From Sphaerolaimus hirsutus (lineage: Eukaryota > Nematoda > Chromadorea > Monhysterida > Sphaerolaimidae), in contig OZ038451.1 of the NCBI GenBank assembly GCA_964036195.1, positions 19,170,318 through 19,234,317 of the forward strand: DNA of 64,000 bases, in the 5' to 3' direction. The translations under genes were made by a program, and so were the position numbers. Positions 56,018-64,000 of this stretch are shown piece by piece (the first letter of the stretch is position 1; every line of letters starts with the position of its first letter). A model generated the notes under the pieces. It was not told the DNA's origin. It ran no database searches and worked only from the letters and a program-made list of their open reading frames with translations.

Positions 56018-56273
56018 CAGGGTTGGTCACTTAAATTTCATTTTACCAAAAACTTTATTTTAATGATAACAGACCTGTGAAATCAGGTTTTAAAGTATAT
56101 TGGTTTTAAAGTATATTTACATTTTTTGTTCGTGTTTTTTTGGGAAAAATTTTTCTTAATGTTATTTTCCAACCCTGGTGCCAGTCCCGCAAGTTGCAAA
56201 GTTAAAAGTTAAGTAAAATGATAAATGGAAAGTTCAGAGTAAAGTACTTTGCAACTTGAGGGACTGGCCCCTG
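56018..56273. mobile_element. Composite CAGGGTTGG / CCAGTCCC element
   Basis: A perfect 8-bp duplication GCTATGAC (56010-56017 and 56274-56281) encloses two inverted-repeat units side by side: CAGGGTTGG...CCAACCCTG, then GCCAGTCCCGCAAGTTGC...CTTGAGGGACTGGC. I cannot tell whether the second unit inserted into the first or they moved together. Confidence 0.65.
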
Positions 56274-56281
56274 GCTATGAC

Positions 56282-56985
56282 ACTTTCATAATGCACTACC
56301 GAAATTTAATCACTGTTTTGGGTCAATTTTTGTCATGTGTATGTTGCAGTGTGTTGTTGTTATTCTTTGATATATTCATGCGTTTCCACATACCTGATAT
56401 TTAATTTTATGTGACCCGCAGCTCCTTAAGAGTTGCAAGTCAATTACTTGTTTGCAGCTTTTTGACCAAAAAGCTCACTCCAGTCACAAATTACATTTAA
56501 GTAAAACAATTCTTTCATTTTTCTTCAATTTTCAAACGGCTCCGCGGAAATAAAAACTTGCCAAAGTTCCATGTATTCGTACTTAAAAATGTGGACAGCC
56601 AAAGCACAAAACGATTTTTGTGCGCAGAAATATGTAGGTATTTCTAACCAGAACCAGATATTTATATTCATTTACTTCAAGTGTAAATCTACAGCAGCAA
56701 AACTCCGACAAAAATCACATTTTTCACCAGTGTCGCACTTAAATATTAAAGTGTTTTTCTGCCGGTGTGGATGAACAATTGCGGGAAAATGAAGTGCTGT
56801 AAACAAAATGAATCTATAGGCCGAAGATGACATTAGGCAAACGTGTGAATCTGAGCAAATCAGAGTTTTTCTTTAAAATTGAATAGTATTCAGGGGTTTG
56901 GGGGGGGGCGCTATGCTAAAATTTTACCATCAATATCATTTCTAGCTGTGGCAAAGTGTGATATAATATTTGGATGATGAATACG
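56282..56985. other. Spacer between LRRC59 and the CAGGGG element
   Basis: AT-rich; no gene, RNA or paired repeat recognised. Confidence 0.45.
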
Positions 56986-57740
56986 CAGGGGTATCTTGAA
57001 TTTTGATCCTCCGAGTGGTTGGATAGATAGCAAATCGCTCCTCCGGAGGGATAGATAGCTGAAAAATTTTCTGGGGGGGTTATGGTGGTTCGATATATAG
57101 GCTTTTTCGGGGCATAGAAGGAAGAAAAGGGAGAAAAATCGCTAAAAGTAGGTGTAAAATAGCTCAAAATGGGTATACAAGAGCATATAGTACTTAAAAT
57201 AGCTGAAAATAGGCAGTTAGACGCATGAACCAGTGATTTTGGAGGTGAGAATCTATATATAGGTATGAAAAATAGCGATTTTGAGCGAAAATTGGGGTAT
57301 AGTTTCTGAAAAATCGCTCCAGATATACTAGGCGTACATGATACTCTGCCCTCGCACTGATTTATGTCTCGTGTTGGAAGTGTGCCAATGATTGTAAAAT
57401 CATGCGATTTCCATAAAAAGATGAAAAAATTTATCGATGTGAATATGATAATGAAAAACATTATTACAACAATCAACTTTGTCATGTTTTTATGCAACTC
57501 GCACGCGTTAACCATCGTTGGCACACTTCCAGCGGGAACCACGCGTGCAGGGTGTAAAGTAACCGGAGTATAGGTAGATAGCTGGGCGATTTGGGGGGGG
57601 GGGGGTTTAGGGGGTAGTAGCCCAAAATTTTGCCTCCGGGATAGATAGATAGCTGAGCGGCCTCCGGGATAGATAGATAGCTGGGCGGTTTGGGGGGGGG
57701 TAACCCCCCCCAACCCCCCCCCCCCCATTCGAGACCCCTG
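56986..57740. mobile_element. CAGGGG-family hAT element with an internal foldback
   Basis: Left CAGGGGTATCTTGAATTTTG, right ATTCGAGACCCCTG, flanks TGAATACG and TGAATACT (7 of 8). At about 57330-57575 it carries a foldback whose arms both contain GGAAGTGTGCCAA, probably a later insertion. Confidence 0.85.
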
Positions 57741-57933
57741 TGAATACTTTGGTGTGTTAGTGGGGTAAACCTTCTCTCCCGGCCTCTGGCACCTTGCCAA
57801 GTACTATAAAGTTGTCAGTGGCCAGTGTTAGGATGCCCTTCACCTCTATGTTAATTGTAACTTGACGTACAACTCAACATTGCTTTGACAAGGTATAATA
57901 TAGAATTATCTCTCCGCACTCCCCTCGTGCCAA

Positions 57934-58094
57934 TCCCAGACCCTGTAAAGTAAAGTGTCAAATGTCATTTAAAATGTTAAGTAAAGTGTCAATTGTCATG
58001 CAGTTCAGTTCAGTGATGAAATCTTTTCTTTTTTGTTTTTATTGGCATTTTACATGACATTTGACACTTTACTTTACACTTTACAGGGTCTGGG
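57934..58094. mobile_element. CCAGACCCTGTAAAGTAAAG inverted-repeat MITE
   Basis: The two ends are inverted repeats of GACCCTGTAAAGTAAAGTG with TGTCAAATGTCAT words, like 8180-8366. It ends about 30 bases beyond the Ral stop codon, so it may lie in the Ral 3' UTR. Confidence 0.7.
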
Positions 58095-58121
58095 TTAAAC
58101 CCTCAAATATAAAATACATTG

Positions 58122-60092
58122 TTATAAAATCACGCAAGCAGAGCTTGTTCCAGAGGTCCTCTCAACGGAATTGGCACCGTGCGTTGCATTATTGTTTCTG
58201 GCTCCATTCAAAGTGCTCGCAGCCAGTTGTGCCGTACTCAATGCACCTTTTTGTCTCCTCACTTCTCTGACAAGTTCGTAGAAAATTCTGTCAACATTCA
58301 GTGCATCTTTTGCGGATGTTTCTACATAGGGAATGGCCCATTTGTCTGCAGTTTCGTGGCCAACTTGACTGGTCACTGTCCTGTCTGGGTTCATGTCACA
58401 CTTGTTGCCCACCAAGACCATGGCTAGGGGCGTTTTGTCATTACCTTTTACTCTCATTATGTGCTCTCTGCGGGGGTGAAATATGAAAATTCGTTGATTA
58501 TATATATCATTCATGTGATTATCTAAGTTTCTTTACTTATATTTTCACGGTTTATATAAACCTGCGTACACTGGATGTGTGAAGCAAGCTAGGCGGAGAC
58601 ACACCAAAAGAACTGATTCCACGGGTAGAAACGCAACCAGGAATGTGGCAACTCCTAAGCAGATTTACCAAGTGTAATCACTATGTAAAATGCACCAGAA
58701 ATTCAGAATCTTGGAGTGCACTGAGCAGCTCATAGCTGACATGGCTGGATGATGTCAAAGTGGATTGTGCTTGCGCAATTTATTGTGAAGACTTCACAAC
58801 GCTTCACCACGACTCAGACCCATTCTGCTCTTTGTATAAGTGAAAAATGCTGACCTTAAATCCTGAATGGCATCAAAAGATTCTGTATCAGTGATAGAAA
58901 ATACACACAGAAATCCTTCTCCTGTTCTATAGTAGTTATCCCTGTATGAAAAAATTCCTTACAATATTGTGAACATATTAAGAAGCAACAAAAATGTAAA
59001 TACCTAATTGCAGCATAATCCTCCTGTCCAGCAGTGTCTAAAATGTCAACTGAACATTCCTGTCCGTCCAACAAAATTTTCTTCCTGTATGAATCTGCCT
59101 TTGTGGGCTCATACTCTTCCACAAACTGAAAATTTTTACAGTTACATGTGTAGTTTATATCTTATATCCTAAAAGCACTTTATTTTTTTGCATATGGCTA
59201 TTCTATAGCTTTTATAACTTTTCATCAATACTATGCTGCATTCACCATCAAATATTTACAAATAAATATTGTAATTTCTGGCTGCTACATTCCATGCACA
59301 CATTCATCACTCGAGTATCCCCGTCAAGCACTACTTTCTACAATTTATTTATTTAGAAAATCAGAATATCCAGTAAGTGCAAACTCCCTACAGCACAATT
59401 TTTGTTAGTGATGTAAAAAGCACAAATAGGTTGCTGCCAAGTCCTTTTCCCATCCATAGTTCCAAAGCAAAATGGTGCAAAGCACCAGAGCCATGGCGAT
59501 ATAGCCCAGTGTAATGATGGAAAAGAGCCATCGCGCTAGCGCCAAAGGAAAAAGCGCCATGGCGCTTCTGTCGCTTGGCGCTGCTTTGCTGTGGCGCTTG
59601 GCCCCACACCCGTAAGAAGCGCCATGGCGCTTGGCGCTATTTTTGCCTAGCGCCGGCGCTAGCGCCAAAGCACCATGGCCCTTGGCCCCATTTTGCTCTG
59701 GCACTTGGTACTGGGGCTCGGAAAAGCGCCATAGCGCTTGGCGCTTTTTTCATCACTACCCCAATGCTTGCATCAGCCGCGCAGAAATGGATAAATGGGC
59801 ACCTATTTAGGCTCACTTTAGGTACTCACTAATCCTGGCACGTATTTACGTATCACATGGCACCCCACAGCCACAAAAAGCTACTAAAAGGTTCACCAAC
59901 CTCGCCATACATAAACCTCAAAGTGAGTGCACTTTTGCCCACTCCACCTGTGCCCACCACGATGATCCTGTGCAAGTCAGCTGACAGGTCACTCAGCTGC
60001 CTTCTGTGCTGCTGGTTCAAGGCAGTGCCGGAGCTGAGGGACACTGAGATTTGGCCGGATGGTGACGAGATTCTGGTTGGTGGGGAGGTCAA
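58122..60092 (-). CDS. RAL: Ral small GTPase (5' end uncertain)
   Basis: Minus-strand exons: from at least 60092 to 59901, 59125-59004, 58941-58855 and 58467-58122, in phase. The order of motifs is that of Ral[22 protein letters not shown] (the Ral-specific effector loop), [24 protein letters not shown] and ETSAK, ending CVIL, a geranylgeranylation signal. Ral binds exocyst and RalBP1 and works in exocytosis and endocytosis at the plasma membrane. There are at least 30 residues before the G domain ([18 protein letters not shown]), against about 12 in human. The frame stays open upstream to a stop near 60150 with no ATG; 60092 is a TTG. So the true start must be in an upstream exon I did not find. 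The variable tail has [19 protein letters not shown] instead of a long K/R stretch. Intron 1 contains a GCGCC hAT copy. Confidence 0.9.
59408..59758. mobile_element. GCGCC hAT copies in Ral intron 1
   Basis: One left end (TAGTGATGTAAAAAGCAC) at 59408 and a second (TAATGATGGAAAAGAGCCAT) at 59514 share one right end, CTTTTTTCATCACTA. The flanks of the second, GCCCAGTG and CCCCAATG, match at six of eight positions, which would make it an insertion inside an older fragment. Confidence 0.6.
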
Positions 60093-60239
60093 GTTGGCGG
60101 GTGAGAATCTCGCATGCAGTTGGGAGTGTAAAGCTGGTGAAGCATCGTGAGGTCACCTATTTTACCATTCAATCGGACACGTCATGCAAATTACAGTCGG
60201 TAATGTTATTCACATATTAGGTTAAGTTTTGCAAGACAT

Positions 60240-60473
60240 TTGTCAGTTTATAGGGTGCGGGGCGCGGGCCGCTCCGTGGCAGATTTCCGTGCGAAGTATC
60301 AACACGAAGCGCCCAGTGACATTCTAAAACGTAGCACCAGAAGTGATAGGTGCGATCAATTCCACCATGCCAGAACCCGCTGGGTAGAACGCCAACCAAA
60401 ACTTAGTTTTCCAGAACAGTCGCCACTAGCGAATTCCGCCAGCGACAAGGAAAGTTATGTTGGGCGAATTTAA
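60240..60473 (+). CDS. Unassigned exon-like ORF upstream of Ral
   Basis: After an acceptor-like CAGTTTATAG (to 60252) the plus strand is open to TAA at 60473 and encodes a basic segment (GRSVADFRAKYQHEAPSDIL, then RWVERQPKLSFPEQSP and ending SDKESYVGRI). Base composition is more even than the surrounding AT-rich sequence. I do not recognise it. It may be a terminal exon, a small gene, or a chance frame in the Ral promoter. Confidence 0.25.
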   Translation: MSVYRVRGAGRSVADFRAKYQHEAPSDILKRSTRSDRCDQFHHARTRWVERQPKLSFPEQSPLANSASDKESYVGRI

Positions 60474-60642
60474 ATGCTCGCTATTTTTCGCTAGTATACC
60501 ATCTAGTCTTATCTTATTCAAATCATGTGCCACTCCAGGTACTTGATGAAAAATAGAAAATTCACAAGCACTCTTTCGCTGGGAATTTAACAATTTTCAG
60601 GGTGCGCGACTGCATCCAACCGGGGCGGAACATGAATGAATA

Positions 60643-60993
60643 CTGTATTTCTTCTAAAAAAACGGCATACCTCCAACAGAACGGCAGGTTTTGGATCATT
60701 TTTAAGCCACGGAAAAAATAGAACGACAGCCTCCAATAGAACGGCAGGTGGAAAATACATTGGAAGAGTGCCACTGCACAAAATAAAAAATGGATTGAGA
60801 ACATCCAAGGTGTTCAGAACTATGATTCAGGGGTTGTTTGGTTTGAATAGATGCTCTGAGATTGAATGATGCTCATGTTTCATAATAAAATACTTGGTTC
60901 AGCTGAAAAATGTGTGAAAACGAAACTCCAAAAAAGGCAGGTAAAAGACTTGACGAAAAATAGAACAGCGCTCTTCTATTAGAAGAAATACGG
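60643..60993. mobile_element. CTGTATTTCTTCTAA element with CCGTTCTATTGGAGG repeats (copy 3)
   Basis: CTGTATTTCTTCTAAAAAAA at the left and CTATTAGAAGAAATACGG at the right, flanked by TA. CCTCCAATAGAACGGCAGG words in between. Confidence 0.82.
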
Positions 60994-61486
60994 TATGTAC
61001 CTGTAATCATCATTGCTTCTTTCATCCACACAACATCTCTTCCAACACGGACAAACCCTCAAAACAGCACGGCGCCAGAATTTTCTGGTCCAAATTTTTC
61101 TGTACCAAGGTTTTGCTTGTGATAACGCCATTGAGAACTTGTTGTGAAATAAGTAGATTCGATGTCACATCCCGTCACATGTCACGAACAAGCCGGAATA
61201 TTTTAACGAGCAATTACTGCAGACTTTTGCGCATGTAGAATTGCGGCATAGGTCTAATTATTTCGGCAATGTGCCAACCGTGGCAGTTTTGTAGAGACTA
61301 AACTAAATAAGTGCATGCATAAAATGTTTCAGTTGCTAGGCAACGGTGCATGAATAGGATGTGACGAGTGTACATGAATAGTATATAATGACTGTGTATT
61401 TACATTTGTTTGGCGACCACTAAATTTAATTGTGTTGGCACATTTTTATACGTGCAGGAAATTTGATTCTGTGGTAAAAATATATA

Positions 61487-62648
61487 AACAGGGGACACGC
61501 CAGGTCCGCCACCCAAATTCTGTGTCGGTGCCGGACGCCATATCTCCAGTTGTAGTGGGGGGATTTATTCGAAAATTTGAGGGAATTACTCGAAACCCCC
61601 CACTACTATATACGGGCTGGGGAAGGTCGGCGACCCACCTGAGTTTGGGTCGCCATATACATGAATAGTTTTGTTTTTGAAAAAATCGCTGTCCACGCGA
61701 GGTCCGCCACCGTGTTTTTTTAATAAAACGGGCTGCCAAACTAAAACTGTTGGGGGGAATTGATTGAAATTTTGAGGGGGTGTACACGACACCCCCACTA
61801 CTTTACACAAAAGGTTTTACCCCTGGCGACCCCGCTGAGGGTGGACCGCAGGAAAATAAACTGATTTTTTTTGAAATCACTGTAATGATGTCATCAATGA
61901 TGTCATTCCAGGAACAAAATTTGCCTAGTGGGATTGCTTTTGTGTTGACCCCCATCAAATCTCCTCCATGGTTGATTTTTGGGGCAATGTTGTTTACGCA
62001 ATTTTTTACCTTAAATCATCTCCAAGAGGACATTGTAAACCAGCTTTAAAAGTGTGTATCAAAGATTTGACTTAAATCGAAATTTAATCTGGAACTTGTG
62101 TATGGGTGTCAAATACACTTTCGTACCAGATCAAATTTTCATTTTAAAATTGGCTTTTTTAATACTCACTTTTTACAGTGGTATAGATTGTCCTCTAAGG
62201 GACATTCTAATGTAATTTTTTTTTTGCTGTCCAGTGCCAAACCTGGACAGCGAATTCTCAAAAATATCATTTTATTTTCAAGCAGTTCACTCTCAGGGGG
62301 GTCGCCAGGGGGCTCAACCTTCCGCGAAAAGTAGTGGTGGTTGTCGTGTACACCCCCTCAATATTTCGATCAATTCCCCCCAACAGTTTCAATTTGGCAG
62401 CCTGTTATATTGAAATAACACGGGGTGGCGGACCTGGCGTGGACAGCAATTTTTTTCAAAAAAAATATTCATGTATACGGCGGCCCACACTCAGGTGGGT
62501 CGCCGACCTCCCCCAGACCGCATAAAGTAGTGGGGGGATGTCTAGTATATAACCTCAAAATTTCGAATAAATCCCCCCACTACAACTGGAGATATGGCCA
62601 CGGGCACCGACTCAGAATCTAGGTGGCGGACCTGGCGTGTCCCCTGTT
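61487..62648. mobile_element. Foldback element with inverted repeats of several hundred bases
   Basis: The ends AACAGGGGACACGCCAGGTC are inverted repeats flanked by TA (61485-61486 and 62649-62650). The repeats extend about 350-400 bases inward on each side (for example GTCGGCGACCCACCTGAG at 61628 and its inverse near 62495) and each arm contains GAGGTCCGCCACC words again. Only about 350 bases in the middle are unique. Confidence 0.85.
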
Positions 62649-63110
62649 TACAAATGTGCGTCCAATGCCTATTGTATGCAAAAAAAATTTCAGCAAACTT
62701 GCATACAAACGCAGATGCGACCAGATGGTGCGATAAGAATATTCACTCTTTATTTTTTATCAGTGCAGGCAGTAGAATATTTGTAAAATTGCTGTTTCTG
62801 GATTTCGGGACTGAACTTATATTTCATGTTGCGTTATTCTGGTACGGGTAAATACCGTATATTTTATTTATCTATATTCATCTTATCTATCTCTCTACTA
62901 TTTTATCAGGCTCCTTGTGAGATGTAAAGTTTCAACGGTATATACATACCTTAAAAATACACACAATAGAGATCGTTGAAAAAAACGTCGGAAAATACCT
63001 AATAAAATATTTATCATTGCAGTCCTAATGACAGGTGAAAATTGCGCCCGTGAAAAAGTGAAAATACAAGTTACCAGCCAGATATTTATCCCCAAATTAC
63101 CAGGTAATAG
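62649..63110. other. Spacer, no feature recognised
   Basis: AT-rich, no exon or paired repeat recognised. Confidence 0.4.
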
Positions 63111-63282
63111 TACAAGCCTTGTAAAGTGTAAAATCAAGTGTCAAATGTCATGTATTTAAAATATCAATCAAAAAATAAATTTTATTACTGTACTATGCAT
63201 GTCAATTGACACTTGGCATGTCGGACAAATTTGTTTGACATTTCTCGTGGCGACATTACACTTTACAGGGCTTGTGACTGGC
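63111..63282. mobile_element. CAAGCCCTGTAAAGTG inverted-repeat MITE (third copy)
   Basis: CAAGCCTTGTAAAGTGTAAA at the left and TACACTTTACAGGGCTTG at the right, with GTCAAATGTCATG words; the same family as 8180-8366. Confidence 0.65.
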
Positions 63283-63297
63283 ACTAGGACCTCCCAC

Positions 63298-63520
63298 TAG
63301 TGATGTTAAAGGCACCGGGGAAAATGGCACCGCACCGCACCGGCACCTTTGCCAACGCATGAAAAGGGCACCTGGCACCCTGGGGCACCGGCCAGAAAAT
63401 GGCACCGCACCGCACCGGCACCAGTGCCTTTTGGAAAAAATGGCACCAGCACCGAAGGGCACCGGCGGGTTGCCGGTGCTAGCACCGAAAGGCACCGCAC
63501 CGGGCTGGAATTTCTGAAGT
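63298..63520. mobile_element. TAGTGATG hAT end with GGCACC repeats
   Basis: The left terminus TAGTGATGTTAAAGGCACC is that of the GCGCC elements, but the array is GGCACCGCACCGGCACC. No right end is found before the window ends, so it is either truncated or continues beyond. Confidence 0.6.
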
Positions 63521-64000
63521 AAATATCGGGCAGTTTCTCAGTGGTCTCACATTTGGAAGTGCATATTTCCATGAATTTTCAACCGATTTTGATGGTTGAG
63601 CACTTAAAATGATCAGAATGATGTGGCAATCACTTTTATGAAGCAATTACAATGATTACAAATGAAAGATAAAATATTTAATTCATGACAATGTCCATAG
63701 CCACTATTGTCTACTGATCGGAGTCGTTGCTGTACAGAGAATGGAACTATCTCTGTCATAAACTGACAAAAAATTTTGAACAAAAAAGTAAGATAAATAT
63801 AAAATAAAAATAATTTAAAATTCAACAAAATTTTAGATTCGCTCATCAGATCACGTATCGGGTATAATGGATTTCACAGTAGGTATATTTATTTGATGGG
63901 AGGTTTACAAAATAGGCAAAAATGGTTGGGCAAATATATCGCTGTTTTTTGAAAATATGATTAAGCACATACTATGGACAAAATTGCACAGCACATGAGG
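63521..64000. other. End of window, no gene recognised
   Basis: AT-rich. It may be the interior of the element that starts at 63298. Confidence 0.4.

Noticed and set aside
57364-57573. Open frame with MIMKNIITTINFVMFL
   Set aside because: It spans both arms of a foldback inside a CAGGGG element and has no homologue I recognise.

Overview
This is animal nuclear DNA, carrying six spliced protein-coding genes with GT-AG introns of very uneven length. The genes are metazoan types: synergin gamma, an SGLT-type SLC5A transporter, a RABAC1/PRA1 protein, a BTB/BACK protein, an ENPP4/5-like ectophosphodiesterase, LRRC59 and a Ral GTPase. I take it to be an invertebrate, because the introns and spacers are packed with short non-autonomous DNA transposons (MITEs). 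I cannot name the phylum. I saw no tRNA, rRNA, CRISPR array or retroelement coding region.

Layout. 1-5557: 3' end of SYNRG (+). 5558-12212: stacked transposons with one unassigned exon-like ORF. 12213-20113: complete 13-exon SLC5A gene (+). 22704-26847: complete 5-exon RABAC1 gene (+), whose last intron holds a 2 kb element containing a 59-bp satellite. 28405-33440: 8-exon BTB/BACK gene (+). 33500-43780: about 10 kb of nested transposons. 43814-46218: 6-exon ENPP gene (-), with diverged inverted repeats on both sides. 48041-55594: 7-exon LRRC59 gene (+). 58122-60092: Ral gene (-), 5' end not found. 60240-64000: more transposons. In every gene the exon phases join cleanly, and in the genes with both ends in view the summed exons are a multiple of three, which is the main support for the exon borders.

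Mobile DNA. At least fourteen elements have a perfect 8-bp target-site duplication (TSD) and TAG- or CAG-type termini, as hAT elements do. A second group has TA duplications and CCGTA or other termini (Tc1/mariner-like). A third has GAGGC termini and 4-bp AT-rich duplications. The repeated pattern is that elements keep nearly the same terminal dozen bases but carry different arrays of short, mostly palindromic subterminal words (GGATCCCG, GCGCCATGGCGC, ATATCGAT, TTACGCTTACGC, AAAACGTTTT, GGCACC; or CGAAATACCCC, CCGTTCTATTGGAGG, GCGCACTATTGGAGAG). Insertions are nested up to three or four deep, giving a readable relative chronology.

The genes do not form a pathway. Several act in membrane traffic (SYNRG at clathrin/AP-1 carriers, RABAC1 at Golgi/endosomes, Ral in exocytosis, LRRC59 at the ER), but nothing in the sequence shows this is more than coincidence.
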